Shown: positions 51,746 to 61,117, numbered from the stretch's first letter. The stretch: DNA of 64,000 nucleotides from Paenibacillus sp. HWE-109 (GCF_022163125.1 NZ_CP091881.1:4092001-4156000), one strand, 5' to 3'. Numbers and translations are program-made. The notes: a model not told the origin generated them from the sequence alone.

Positions 51746-52518
51746 GGCTTTACCCCTCTGCGAAAACGGTGGGTGAAGGATTTATCATAGAGTTTCGAAC
51801 GATATTCCTCCTTGCCATGAATCTCAGGATCAAGCGCCCAGCCAGCCAAAATCATCGCATGAGAACGAATGCCATGCTTGCGCATATCTTCTTCCAACTG
51901 ACCTACCGTTGTACGCACAATGAGTTGATCCGGCCAAGTCGCCCGCTGCACGACAGCTACAGGCGTCTCTTCACTCCAACCTGCTTCTACAAACTCGCTG
52001 ACCACTTTTTTAATCAAGGTTGCGCTCAAAAATAAAGCGATCGTACAGTGATGTGCAGCAAGATCTCTTAATTTCTCAAGTTCCGGCACCGGGGTGCGCC
52101 CTTCTGCCCGTGTCAAAATAACCGTTTGGGTAAGGTCTGGAATTGTCAGTTCTGCACCAACAGCTGCCGCTGAAGCGAAAACAGAGCTTACCCCAGGAAC
52201 AATTTCGTAGCCGATATTCTCTTTGCGCAGCAGCGCGATTTGTTCCATCGTTGCACCGAACATGGCCGGATCGCCGGTATGGACGCGCACGACCATTTTC
52301 CCTTGTTTTAAGCGATCAACGATAATGCCTACCATTTCGGCCAAATCCATTCCCGAACTTTTCAACACTTCCGCTTCCGGCTTTGCTTTGGCAATCAGTT
52401 CTTCATTCACCAGAGAATCCGTGTACATCACGACATCCGCTTGCTGAAGCAGCTTTAAGCCTTTTACAGTGATCAAATCCGGATCTCCCGGGCCTGCGCC
52501 AATAATATAAAGTTTCAT
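51742..52518 (-). CDS. cbiF: Cobalt-precorrin-4 C11-methyltransferase CbiF
   Basis: A 258-residue SAM-dependent methyltransferase of the tetrapyrrole methylase fold (IIGAGPGDPDLITVKGLKLL, RVHTGDPAMFGA, VPGVSSVFA). It methylates C11 before CbiG acts. It starts directly after the cbiL stop and overlaps cbiG. Confidence 0.95.
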   Translation of the reverse strand: MKLYIIGAGPGDPDLITVKGLKLLQQADVVMYTDSLVNEELIAKAKPEAEVLKSSGMDLAEMVGIIVDRLKQGKMVVRVHTGDPAMFGATMEQIALLRKENIGYEIVPGVSSVFASAAAVGAELTIPDLTQTVILTRAEGRTPVPELEKLRDLAAHHCTIALFLSATLIKKVVSEFVEAGWSEETPVAVVQRATWPDQLIVRTTVGQLEEDMRKHGIRSHAMILAGWALDPEIHGKEEYRSKLYDKSFTHRFRRGVKP

Positions 52519-53229
52519 CTATTTTCTCACCACCATTAAGGTTAAATATTCCAGTTCACGGCCCTGCAGCTCTTCCACATTGCGCCAAATTTCCTCTTCC
52601 GAAGAAGTCACCTTGGTAAGCACGGAGGCTTTGTTCACAAGCCCTAAGTCACGCAGCACCGAAAGCATCAAATCGATTACTTTGGCCACTTTAATAAATA
52701 CAACGCAGTCATGTTCTTCAATGGCTTTACGCATCTTGTCATAATCGTCCATTGCCGGAACAATTGCGATCTGCTCATCCCCGTCAGCCAAAGGGATACC
52801 GAGCCTGGAAGCCGAAGCGTTGATGGACGAAATGCCGGGAATCGAGACAGCTTTCACTTCAGGATGACGCTCGTTCATGAGCCTCATCAAGTGAATATAG
52901 GTGCTATAAATCATCGGATCACCCTCGGTTACGAAAGCGACATCCTTCCCTTGCACCAAATGTTCCCAGACACTCTCTACCGTCTTCGTCCATTGTATTT
53001 CCAAAGCTTCTTTATCCCTTGTCATTGGAAAAGTGAGTCCCATCATCTCTTTTTGCTCAGTGTTTACGTAGAGCTCTGTAATCGCCAGCGCATAACTTTT
53101 GGCGCCGCGCTTCTTTCTTGGGTAGGCGATAACCGGGCATTCTTTCAGCAGCCTGAAAGCTTTCACTGTAATTAATTCCGGGTCCCCAGGGCCTACCCCT
53201 AATCCATACAGCGTTCCAAGATTACTCAT
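52519..53229 (-). CDS. cbiL: Cobalt-factor-II C20-methyltransferase CbiL
   Basis: A 236-residue tetrapyrrole methylase (GLGVGPGDPELITVKAF, FVTEGDPMIYSTYI, IPGISSINA). It adds the C20 methyl group to cobalt-factor II. The ATG at MSNLGTLYG was chosen for GAGG 8 bases upstream; it lies inside the last codons of the preceding gene (8-base overlap). Confidence 0.94.
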   Translation of the reverse strand: MSNLGTLYGLGVGPGDPELITVKAFRLLKECPVIAYPRKKRGAKSYALAITELYVNTEQKEMMGLTFPMTRDKEALEIQWTKTVESVWEHLVQGKDVAFVTEGDPMIYSTYIHLMRLMNERHPEVKAVSIPGISSINASASRLGIPLADGDEQIAIVPAMDDYDKMRKAIEEHDCVVFIKVAKVIDLMLSVLRDLGLVNKASVLTKVTSSEEEIWRNVEELQGRELEYLTLMVVRK

Positions 53230-54457
53230 CGCCGCTTCCTCCCTCGTCGTCATCTTGCTTGCGCTGTGCTGTGATGATATAAATCGGATTCAATGCATCA
53301 AATCTTTTCATATGTAAAATCGGCTTGCTGCGCGATACTTGCACGAGTGAAATCTGTGTGGTAAACCCAACCTTTGTAAAGGTTTTGTCTGCTTCATACA
53401 GCGTCTCAATCGTCGCGGCATTCAGAACAATCCGACCGTTCGGCTTTAATCTGGCTGCGCAGATCTCCAGCAGTTCTTGCATTTCGCCGCCGCTTCCACC
53501 AATAAATATCGCATCTGGATCAGCGAAGTCCTCCAGTCCCTTAGGTGCTCTACCATGGACAGCCGTTAGATCAACGCGAAATTTGGCGCTGTTTTCCAAA
53601 CAATTGCGAAGATCATCTTCATTTTTCTCAATTGCAAATACGGCACCTTCACGGGCAATGCGCGCAGCTTCGATGGCAACAGAGCCTGTACATGTGCCGA
53701 TATCCCAAACCACACTGTCTGAGCGCAGCCCTAATTGGCTGATGCTTAGTACGCGCACCTCTTTTTTGGTAATTAGCCCTTTATCGGGTTTCCGTTGGGC
53801 AAATTGGTCATCTTCAATCCCCAGGGGCCAGGCGGGGCCAGCCGTTTGTCTTTTCAAAACAATAACATTCAACGGTGAAAACGAAGCGCCTACTAGTTGA
53901 TCCAAATCGTACCAACCAACTCGTTCGTCATCTCCCTCCAAGTTCTCGGCTACGAATGCCCGATATTCGGTCATGCCAAAAGACAGCAAATAAGCCGCAA
54001 TGGCGCTCGGTGAATTCGTTTCATCGGTCAGCAGCGCGACCTTCTCTTTGCCGTCAATTCGCTGCGCTAGACCCTTGATACTGCGGCCATGGACACTCGT
54101 AATATAAGCATCGTGCCAGCTTTCTCCCATCCGGGCAAAAGCCAACTGAATAGAGCTGAGCGCTGGATAAAACGCAACCCCTTCCAGCTTTTTGGCGACG
54201 TAGCCTCCTATGCCATAAAATAAAGGATCGCCCGATGCCAAAATCACAACCGAGCGTTCTTCCTTCTGAAGTTTTTGAATCAGCTCAGGCAAGCTGCCCT
54301 TAATTACGATTTTCTCCCCTTGAAAGTCAGGAAAAAAAGCCAGAATGCGCTCTCCGCCAACCAGCACTTCACTCTCGTCAATCCATTTCTTGTACAAAGG
54401 AAGTAGACTCCCTTGACCGTTATCGCCGATTCCGATTAATTTCACTTGTTTGCTCAT
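53222..54457 (-). CDS. cbiET: Fused CbiE-CbiT precorrin-6B/7 methyltransferase-decarboxylase
   Basis: A 411-residue fusion (CobL-like). The N-terminal CbiE part (about 1-200) has LASGDPLFYGIGG, and the C-terminal CbiT part (about 210-395) has the SAM-binding VWDIGTCTGSVAIEAAR and the IFIGGSGGEMQELL segment. Together they methylate C5 and C15 and decarboxylate the C12 side chain. ATG overlaps the cbiD stop. Confidence 0.95.
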   Translation of the reverse strand: MSKQVKLIGIGDNGQGSLLPLYKKWIDESEVLVGGERILAFFPDFQGEKIVIKGSLPELIQKLQKEERSVVILASGDPLFYGIGGYVAKKLEGVAFYPALSSIQLAFARMGESWHDAYITSVHGRSIKGLAQRIDGKEKVALLTDETNSPSAIAAYLLSFGMTEYRAFVAENLEGDDERVGWYDLDQLVGASFSPLNVIVLKRQTAGPAWPLGIEDDQFAQRKPDKGLITKKEVRVLSISQLGLRSDSVVWDIGTCTGSVAIEAARIAREGAVFAIEKNEDDLRNCLENSAKFRVDLTAVHGRAPKGLEDFADPDAIFIGGSGGEMQELLEICAARLKPNGRIVLNAATIETLYEADKTFTKVGFTTQISLVQVSRSKPILHMKRFDALNPIYIITAQRKQDDDEGGSGDE

Positions 54458-55584
54458 TCGTATCCCATCTCTCCATTCTGCCCGTGCTTCACCATGGCCG
54501 ATTTACCTAACAGCTCGGCTTTCATGGAAATAATGACGGTTTCAATGCGATCGAACCCATCGCGACCTACCTCTTCAAGTCCGGCCAAATTACAACGTTC
54601 ACATAACCGTTCAAAATATCGCAAATAGCCTTGTGCGGCCATCATATCTCCTACCTGTGAGGCCGTATTCGCACCTCTAATTTCGGCCACCAGCTCATCT
54701 GATGCCTCCGATTCAATCGCCACTTGGGCAAGAAAATCGAAATCAACCGCAGCCGACTTGGAATGCACCATCATTACGCCCTGTGCCACTTTCGAGAATT
54801 TCCCCATCATGCCAACCAGGGTAATTTTGCGGATGCCTTGGCGCTGTGCTTGAGTCAAAGCAAACCCGACGAAGTCCCCCATCTCGATGAAGGCTTCCTC
54901 CGGTAGCTCGGGATACATATTGATCCCGAAGATCTCGGTCCGGCCACCCGTCGAAAGCACAAGCTGATCGCAGCCGCATTTCACAGCGACGCGAATCGCC
55001 TGTGCGACGCTAGCCTTGTAGGCCGCGGTCGAGAACGGCACCACCGTTCCGCGGGTGCCGAGGATCGAGATCCCGCCGAGAATGCCCAGACGCCCATTCA
55101 GCGTCTTCTTGGCGATCTCTTCGCCGGCGGGAACAGAAACGAGCACGTCAACTCCGTGCTCGATCTCATAATGGTCAAGCACACCCTGCACGGTTTCGCG
55201 GATCATCTTCCGCGGCACCGGGTTGATGGCCGCTTGACCGACCTCGACCGGCAGGCCGGGCTTGGTTACCCGCCCGACGCCAACGCCGCCATCGATGCCG
55301 ACGCCTGGCTCGGCACGGAAGCTCACGCGCACGATGATTTCCGCACCGTGCGTCGCATCAGGATCATCGCCACCGTCCTTGATGACGGTGGCTTCGCCCC
55401 ACTGCTGCGTAAAGGTGCAGCTGGTCAGGGCAAATTCAACCGTCTCCCCAATGGGGATACGGATTTGCACGAGCTCTTGCGGCGCTTGCTCAATCAGCGC
55501 CACAAGAGCCGCTTTGGCTCCTGCCGTTGCGCAGGAGCCAGTCGTATAGCCGTGACGCAGCGGCTTGTCCGGCACATCCTGCAT
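54454..55584 (-). CDS. cbiD: Cobalt-precorrin-5B C1-methyltransferase CbiD
   Basis: A 376-residue enzyme that methylates C1 in the anaerobic pathway. The N-terminal RHGYTTGSCATAGAKAAL and the GYDQLVLSTGGRTE-like segment (CGCDQLVLSTGGRTE) are family hallmarks. It starts 6 bases after the cbiC stop. Its first third is GC-rich and dense in perfect inverted repeats. Confidence 0.95.
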   Translation of the reverse strand: MQDVPDKPLRHGYTTGSCATAGAKAALVALIEQAPQELVQIRIPIGETVEFALTSCTFTQQWGEATVIKDGGDDPDATHGAEIIVRVSFRAEPGVGIDGGVGVGRVTKPGLPVEVGQAAINPVPRKMIRETVQGVLDHYEIEHGVDVLVSVPAGEEIAKKTLNGRLGILGGISILGTRGTVVPFSTAAYKASVAQAIRVAVKCGCDQLVLSTGGRTEIFGINMYPELPEEAFIEMGDFVGFALTQAQRQGIRKITLVGMMGKFSKVAQGVMMVHSKSAAVDFDFLAQVAIESEASDELVAEIRGANTASQVGDMMAAQGYLRYFERLCERCNLAGLEEVGRDGFDRIETVIISMKAELLGKSAMVKHGQNGEMGYE

Positions 55585-55589
55585 CGGCG

Positions 55590-56240
55590 CTACTCCTTAC
55601 GCGACGCCATAATCGACAGCGCGTTGACGGCTGCTACGGCAACCGGGCTGCCGCCCTTACGGCCTATATTCGTGATGAATGGAATATCCAGCTTCGCTAA
55701 CTCATCCTTGGACTCGGCTGCGGATACGAATCCAACCGGCACACCTACGATAAGTCCTGGCTTTGCGATCCCCTCTTTAACGAGTCGAATCAATTCGAGC
55801 AAGGCTGTCGGTGCATTCCCAATCGCATAGATGCCGCCGTCTGCTTCTTTGATCGCTTTGCGAATAGAAATAATCGCACGCGTCGTATTTAATCGCTTCG
55901 CTTCCTCCATCACATCTTTATCGGAGATGTAAACTCGGACATCTCCACCGAATTGTTCAATACGGGGTTTGCTTATACCGACTTGGACCATTTGCACATC
56001 GGCAACAACGATTTTACCTGCCCGGATAGCCGCAATTCCTGCTTCGATCGCTCGCGGGTGAAAGACGAGACTGCGCCCGAGCTCAAAATCCGCAGATGCA
56101 TGAATGACCCGCTGAACGACTGGATATTGCTCCGCAGTAAAAGGGTGCTCACCAAGTTCCTCGGTAATCATCTCAAAACTTTTCTCCTCGATTTCCTGTG
56201 GTTGCACGGTTAATGGCTTAAATTCCGTATGAAAATCCAT
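55590..56240 (-). CDS. cbiC: Cobalt-precorrin-8 methylmutase CbiC
   Basis: A 216-residue enzyme that moves the methyl group from C11 to C12 to give cobyrinic acid. The catalytic His is in VQRVIHASADFELG; NAPTALLEL and VGVPVGFVSAAESK are family segments. It starts 6 bases after the cbiJ stop. Confidence 0.95.
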   Translation of the reverse strand: MDFHTEFKPLTVQPQEIEEKSFEMITEELGEHPFTAEQYPVVQRVIHASADFELGRSLVFHPRAIEAGIAAIRAGKIVVADVQMVQVGISKPRIEQFGGDVRVYISDKDVMEEAKRLNTTRAIISIRKAIKEADGGIYAIGNAPTALLELIRLVKEGIAKPGLIVGVPVGFVSAAESKDELAKLDIPFITNIGRKGGSPVAVAAVNALSIMASRKE

Positions 56241-56245
56241 CTTGA

Positions 56246-57031
56246 TTACGCCTCCTTGTGGATCTGGATACTATCATTTATGAATTGAATAACCCCTTCG
56301 AACTCGGAATATAGTGTTCCATATTCCAGCTCGGGCCGGCCAATGACTATACTTGGTATGCCCATTTCCAGCGCTGCTTCAAGCTTCTCATCCACAGCAC
56401 CGACTTTCCCGCTCTCTTTGGTTATCATCAGAGTGACTTTATAGTGATCGTACAGAGCTTTGTTTAGTTCTTTGGAGAATGGCCCTTGCATCGCGATAAT
56501 ATTTTTTTGCTCAATACCTAGTTCTTCGCATTTCTCCATATTATCCTGACGTGGCAGCATACGCGCAATCAGTCTTGTGTCCGACAGTCCCACCAATCTA
56601 TCGGCAAAGATTTTCAACGTTTTGCTGCCGGTTGTGAGCATGATATTGCCTCGTTTATCGGCTGCAAGCTCAGCAGCTTGCTTATAATCGTCTACGGTCG
56701 TAATTAACGCGCCTTGTTCGATCGAGAGGCTCTGACGTTCAAAGCGAACATAAGGAACTTCAGCCAGTTTGGCAGCGCTCATCGCATTCTTTGAAGCTTC
56801 TTCCGCAAACGGGTGCGTTGCATCAACGACAAGGGGAATCCCTTTATCCCGTATCAACTGGTTCATGTCTTCTGCGGTTAAGCGGCCTGTGAGAACGGGC
56901 AAGCCTTCGGTTTCCATGCTCTTCGCAGCGCTTTCCGTTACGACCGTCGTCAGCACCTCATAGCCTGCTGCGCGAATTCTCAGAGCCAGTTCGCGGGCGT
57001 CACTAGTACCTGCAAGCACGAGAATGATCAT
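56246..57031 (-). CDS. cbiJ: Cobalt-precorrin-6A reductase CbiJ
   Basis: A 261-residue NAD(P)H-dependent reductase (CobK/CbiJ). It opens MIILVLAGTSDARELALRI and carries VDATHPFAEEASKNA and LTTGSKTLKIF. The ATG overlaps the cbiX stop (ATGA), just past its His-rich tail coding sequence. Confidence 0.93.
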   Translation of the reverse strand: MIILVLAGTSDARELALRIRAAGYEVLTTVVTESAAKSMETEGLPVLTGRLTAEDMNQLIRDKGIPLVVDATHPFAEEASKNAMSAAKLAEVPYVRFERQSLSIEQGALITTVDDYKQAAELAADKRGNIMLTTGSKTLKIFADRLVGLSDTRLIARMLPRQDNMEKCEELGIEQKNIIAMQGPFSKELNKALYDHYKVTLMITKESGKVGAVDEKLEAALEMGIPSIVIGRPELEYGTLYSEFEGVIQFINDSIQIHKEA

Positions 57032-58014
57032 TTGGTGCCTCCTGTGTGTGCATGGTCGTGTTTATGATCATGGTGATCATGGTGATCATGGTCATGATCG
57101 TGATGGTCGTGGTCATGGTCATGGTGATGATCATGGTGGTCGTGATTATGATGGTCATGATCATGGTCATGATGATGGTGGTCGTCGTGATCATGATGAT
57201 GGTGATGGTCGATATGTTTCATTGCTTCCAAACGATATTGGCACATGTCGCAATTCATCTTCACTTCATCTTGGAGCGCTTCTTGTGCTCGGCCAATCAG
57301 AATGTCTTGCAGCAGCGGATGGAATCCAAAGTAAGGTGCCAATTCAAATTCCTGCTCCGGATATGTCACACGATAACCTTGAACCATTTGTTCCATACGT
57401 TGAATCAACACGCCCGTAAACAAGAAGTAAGGTAATATAATCACTTTCTTCGCACCAAGTCGCAGACAGCGTTCAATGCCTGCATCCATAAGCGGAGCTG
57501 TTACCCCGATGAATGCTGTTTCAACCCACTGCACTTTGAGTTTCTCCCAGAATAAACGGGAAATTTTGAAAAGATCGCTGTTCGCATCCGCATCAGAGCT
57601 GCCACGTCCTACAATCAGCAGAGCTGTTTCTTCCAAATCATCCTCAGCGCGAACACCTAGATTTTCCAGTCTGGAGGTTAAAATGTCGAGAATTTGTTCA
57701 TGTACACCAATCGGTCTGCCATATGTAAATTTCGCCAACGGATATTTCGCCTTGGCCTCATCGATTGCAGCAGGGATGTGAATCTTGGCGTGCCCGGCTG
57801 AAAACAAAATAATCGGGATGACAACAACGTGTGTGGCACCCAGTTCTATACAACGATCAATTCCTTGCATGATAGTAGGTTGTACAAATTCCAGGAAACA
57901 AGTTTCCACAATTTGTTCTTTCATCTTGCTCGCAATTTCCGAAACGAACAGACGAACCTCTTCATTGCCGCCTTCTTCCCGGCTGCCATGCCCCACAAAT
58001 AGAACTGCATTCAT
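57028..58014 (-). CDS. cbiX: Long sirohydrochlorin cobaltochelatase CbiX with His/Asp-rich tail
   Basis: A 328-residue chelatase that inserts cobalt into sirohydrochlorin, the committed step. Two CbiX half domains are joined, each with a putative metal-binding His (FVGHGSREEGG; a second in the C-terminal half). A Met-x-Cys-x2-Cys (MNCDMC) precedes the tail, as in Bacillus megaterium CbiX-L, which has an Fe-S centre there. The last 54 residues before TGGTK contain 34 His and are otherwise mostly Asp (57044-57207), probably a cobalt or nickel store. Confidence 0.94.
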   Translation of the reverse strand: MNAVLFVGHGSREEGGNEEVRLFVSEIASKMKEQIVETCFLEFVQPTIMQGIDRCIELGATHVVVIPIILFSAGHAKIHIPAAIDEAKAKYPLAKFTYGRPIGVHEQILDILTSRLENLGVRAEDDLEETALLIVGRGSSDADANSDLFKISRLFWEKLKVQWVETAFIGVTAPLMDAGIERCLRLGAKKVIILPYFLFTGVLIQRMEQMVQGYRVTYPEQEFELAPYFGFHPLLQDILIGRAQEALQDEVKMNCDMCQYRLEAMKHIDHHHHHDHDDHHHHDHDHDHHNHDHHDHHHDHDHDHHDHDHDHHDHHDHKHDHAHTGGTK

Positions 58015-58033
58015 TTCTTATGTCCTCCCATTC

Positions 58034-59734
58034 CTAATCGCCGCAAAGCGCATTTTCAATGACGAAACCTACAGCTTCTTGGTGGCGATATCCCTCAATC
58101 TCTTTGACACGTTTGAAAAATTTATGAAAGCGCTCGTTCGGATGTCCTTCTTTCTTGTACCGCTCGACAATTCGCGTCACCAAATCCACCAGTTCATTTG
58201 GCTCAATGCCTTCAGCTACGGGCTGAGCAGCATGGGCATTCCTGCCGACGGTTTTACCTCCAAGAAATAAATCGAACTTCTCCTTGCGATAAACAATGCC
58301 GATATCTTGCTGAACAGCACCATAACACGCCATCCCACAGCCGTTGAAACCGATCTTCAATTCTTTGGGTACTTCCAAATTGCCGATTCGGTTATGAATG
58401 GCTTCCGCATACGGGATGGAGTCGCCTTTCTCCAAATTGCAAAAATCACATGCTTTTATTTGCGCAACATCACCGATGGGCGACAACAGCAAGCCAAGCG
58501 CGCTAAGCTCTGAAGTAATTCGATTCGGATCATCGGTTTGCACGCGAACGATCAACTGATGATGCGGGGAATATTCAATATCCCCACGGTCTCCCACAAT
58601 CTCTCCAAGAGCGCACAACTGCGCAGCTGACATTTTTTTATTCGCGATGCCAGGACTGACAGCAAACTCAAAAATCGCTTGTGTCGCAATCAACTTAGAG
58701 TCGAACGCCAAAGCCGGACTATCCTTCCCTTGTGAGACCAACTGCAATGCTTCCATCGCCAATTGCAAGGAATTGCTGGATTGCGCTTGTGGTGATGACT
58801 TGAGCAGCGCTGGCTCAGCATTGTCTACAGACTCATCTTCTTCAATAAGCTCGCCTTCTTCATCATAAGCTTCGAAGGACTCATCGAAATCCGCTTCATC
58901 TTCCAATTGCTCCAATGCCCACGGCTCTGCTTCCGACTTCAATCTTTGATGAGGTTTCAGAGGCTGCGTTTCTGCGCTTAAGGTATATTTCCGCTGATAA
59001 CCGCGGGGTGTAATCATGAGACCTTCATATAACTTGGTCGCAGAATTCCCGATAATAATCGTGGTCAGCATGCCGATATCATGATTCAGCATGTCTTCGA
59101 GAGTTGTCACAACCGTATGCTGGCGATCGCGATACGCGCTTTTCACAATGCCAACCGGTGTAAGCGGGGAACGGTATTTCAACAAAATTCGCTGGGTCTC
59201 CACAATTTGCCTGGTTCTCCTGCCACTCCGAGGGTTATACAGCGCGATCACGAAATCGGCCATTCCCGCGGCTTCTACCCGCTTCGCAATTAACTCCCAT
59301 GGTGTCAGATGATCACTTAAACTAATTGTACAAGAATCATGCATAATAGGAGCTCCCAGCAGGGAACCGGAAGAGTGTACTGCCGAAATCCCCGGTATGA
59401 CTTCAACCTCTACGCCGCCTTCACGTTTCCACCCTTGCTCCATTAGCACTTCATACACTAGCCCGGCCATCCCGTATACGCCGGCGTCTCCACTCGAGAT
59501 GACAGCTACTTTCTTGCCTAGTTTAGCTTGTCTGACAGCTTCCTGAGCACGACTGACTTCTTCCGTCATCCCCGTCCGGACAACCTGCTGCTCCGACAAT
59601 AAGCCGGCAATCAAATCAACATAGGTGTTATAACCAATGATGATTTCACTCTCTTGAATGGCTTCCCTTGCGCGTTTGGTAATATGTTCAAAGCTCCCTG
59701 GGCCAAAGCCAATAATGAGCAATTTTCCTGCCAT
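58034..59734 (-). CDS. cbiH60: CbiH60: precorrin-3B C17-methyltransferase with a sulfite-reductase-like domain
   Basis: A 566-residue fusion. Residues 1-240 are the tetrapyrrole methylase that makes ring-contracted cobalt-precorrin-4 (IIGFGPGSFEHITKRA, VISSGDAGVYGMAGL, PGISAVHSSGSLLG). A long acidic linker (about 265-325) leads to a nitrite/sulfite reductase half-domain with a CDFC and CGMAC pair for a 4Fe-4S cluster. The same architecture is known from B. megaterium CbiH60, where the cluster aids ring contraction. It is first in the operon, downstream of the cobalamin riboswitch. Confidence 0.94.
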   Translation of the reverse strand: MAGKLLIIGFGPGSFEHITKRAREAIQESEIIIGYNTYVDLIAGLLSEQQVVRTGMTEEVSRAQEAVRQAKLGKKVAVISSGDAGVYGMAGLVYEVLMEQGWKREGGVEVEVIPGISAVHSSGSLLGAPIMHDSCTISLSDHLTPWELIAKRVEAAGMADFVIALYNPRSGRRTRQIVETQRILLKYRSPLTPVGIVKSAYRDRQHTVVTTLEDMLNHDIGMLTTIIIGNSATKLYEGLMITPRGYQRKYTLSAETQPLKPHQRLKSEAEPWALEQLEDEADFDESFEAYDEEGELIEEDESVDNAEPALLKSSPQAQSSNSLQLAMEALQLVSQGKDSPALAFDSKLIATQAIFEFAVSPGIANKKMSAAQLCALGEIVGDRGDIEYSPHHQLIVRVQTDDPNRITSELSALGLLLSPIGDVAQIKACDFCNLEKGDSIPYAEAIHNRIGNLEVPKELKIGFNGCGMACYGAVQQDIGIVYRKEKFDLFLGGKTVGRNAHAAQPVAEGIEPNELVDLVTRIVERYKKEGHPNERFHKFFKRVKEIEGYRHQEAVGFVIENALCGD

Positions 59735-59763
59735 TTCGGATCACCCTTTCTCCCTAATTAAGC

Positions 59764-59806
59764 TAAAAAAAAGCATTTCCAACATGAGACATGTTAGAAA
59801 TGCTTG
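59764..59806 (-). terminator. Riboswitch-controlled terminator before cbiH60
   Basis: Minus-strand AAGCATTTCTAACATG and CATGTTGGAAATGCTT pair around TCT and are followed by TTTTTT. It lies between the cobalamin aptamer and cbiH60, so aptamer binding probably favours it. Confidence 0.85.
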
Positions 59807-59883
59807 GTAAATTACTACAAGTCAATGAAACAGGAGTAACCGCTCTCTAACACGGCCTAAGTCCTCGTAGGTTATTGTGTTGT

Positions 59884-60069
59884 TGATTTAGGCAGGTTTC
59901 CTGACTTTAATCAACTGCTTGCGTCTTCCCAGGTATATGCCCAGTGACTTGCTGCAAGGAGCTGCCGTTATTGCACGGCTTGATTATTACAGTGGCGGGT
60001 CCGTGCCGGTTTTTCACCGGTCTTCCCTTTTAAACTATATGCAAATGGAGACATACAGCACCTAAATCC
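59884..60069 (-). promoter_or_regulatory. Cobalamin riboswitch
   Basis: On the minus strand the conserved blocks appear in order: TAGGTGCTG, GGGAAGACCGGTGAAAA, CACGGACCCGCCACTGTAA, AGTCACTGGGCA, CTGGGAAGACG and AGTCAGGAAACCTGCCTAAA. GATTTAGG and CCTAAATC close the P1 stem. Adenosylcobalamin binding to this class represses cobalamin synthesis and transport genes. It precedes the corrin operon. Confidence 0.95.
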
Positions 60070-60128
60070 ATTGATATGCAATTAGAATCATCCTATCATC
60101 TATTGATAGGCTTTGTCACGTACTTTAC

Positions 60129-60359
60129 TTATTCATAGATTGAACGATACAAACCCTCTAGTAAACTCCGATAATTTGTAGGATCAAAGTTAATTTCTGC
60201 GAAAGAGACATGAATAACTTTATTGCTTGTTTTTACAATAAAAAAGCTGTTTTCCGCTTGTTCCGGATCAATATAAGTGAAACACTCTAACTGGCTGCTG
60301 CCTGTTCGCTCACTCAAAAAAGCCGTAGCTTCCGCACTTGCATTCGCATATTTGGGCAT
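60129..60359 (-). CDS. Hypothetical 76-residue protein
   Basis: A small soluble protein (MPKYANASAEATAFLSERTG...) of mixed alpha/beta prediction, ending LLEGLYRSIYE. AAAGGAA lies 8 bases before the ATG. I do not recognise a family. It is upstream of the cobalamin riboswitch on the same strand and divergent from the guanylate-kinase-like gene. Confidence 0.6.
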   Translation of the reverse strand: MPKYANASAEATAFLSERTGSSQLECFTYIDPEQAENSFFIVKTSNKVIHVSFAEINFDPTNYRSLLEGLYRSIYE

Positions 60360-60527
60360 TCTTTAATTTCCTTTCTATGAAACAATCTATTCCTATTTAG
60401 TATACGATACATCACTGCTAAACATTCTCTTCTTTTTCAAAAGTATTTCTTTAATTTTCTGAATTTTCATACTATAATAAAACTATCAAGATATCGCTTT
60501 CATTTCAATCATGAAGGAGGAATTGAT

Positions 60528-61103
60528 ATGAGTAGTCATGACAATGGGTTGGTGTTTGTGTTTACCGGTACAAGCGGTTCGGGTCGCAAAACCATTGCCC
60601 ACCGCATTGCCCAAGAACTTGGCTTCTCGTCCGTTGTTTCGTATACGACCCGCACACCAAGACCGAAGGAAATCAACGGCAAGGACTACAACTTCACTAC
60701 GCGGAACGCTTTTATTGAAAGTGATATTGCTGGTGAGTTCTTTCAAACCGCCGAAATTGACGGAAATTTCTACGGTATTAAGAAAGCCGACATCGATGAA
60801 TCCCTGCGCAAAAACGGAATGATTTATGTCATTGTTAATCGTTACGCCGCCAACCGCTTCAAGTACATTTATGGAGAACGTGCGGTGCGCTTATTCATCT
60901 ATGTGAACAAACAAACCATCATGGAACGCCTGCTCGCCCACAATACCTCGACAGACGTCATCGATCACTATATGAATCATTACATAGAGGAAGTCTCCTA
61001 TCGCAAAGACTGCGAGCATGTATTTGAAAACATGGATCTGCAAGAAACAATCAACAAAGTGAAAGCAACGATGCTCGCCCATATGCCTACGACAACAAGC
61101 TGA
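60528..61103 (+). CDS. Guanylate-kinase-like protein with an altered Walker A motif
   Basis: A 191-residue protein of the guanylate kinase fold. The GMP-binding SYTTRTPRPKEINGKDYNF is well kept. The P-loop reads GTSGSGRKT (residues 14-22), where the invariant Lys is Arg20 with Lys21 next to it, and the usual Gly/Ser after it is replaced. AAGGAGG lies upstream of the ATG. Activity may be reduced or changed. A canonical gmk is expected elsewhere in the genome; this is a paralogue, possibly regulatory. Confidence 0.8.
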   Translation: MSSHDNGLVFVFTGTSGSGRKTIAHRIAQELGFSSVVSYTTRTPRPKEINGKDYNFTTRNAFIESDIAGEFFQTAEIDGNFYGIKKADIDESLRKNGMIYVIVNRYAANRFKYIYGERAVRLFIYVNKQTIMERLLAHNTSTDVIDHYMNHYIEEVSYRKDCEHVFENMDLQETINKVKATMLAHMPTTTS

Positions 61104-61117
61104 CTCAGCGATTTAAA

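Noticed and set aside
57024..57435. Long open frames on the plus strand antisense to the CbiX tail
   Set aside because: They are the complement of the CAT/GAT repeat and translate to low-complexity Met/Val/Ile or Gly/Asp/His strings without a ribosome site.
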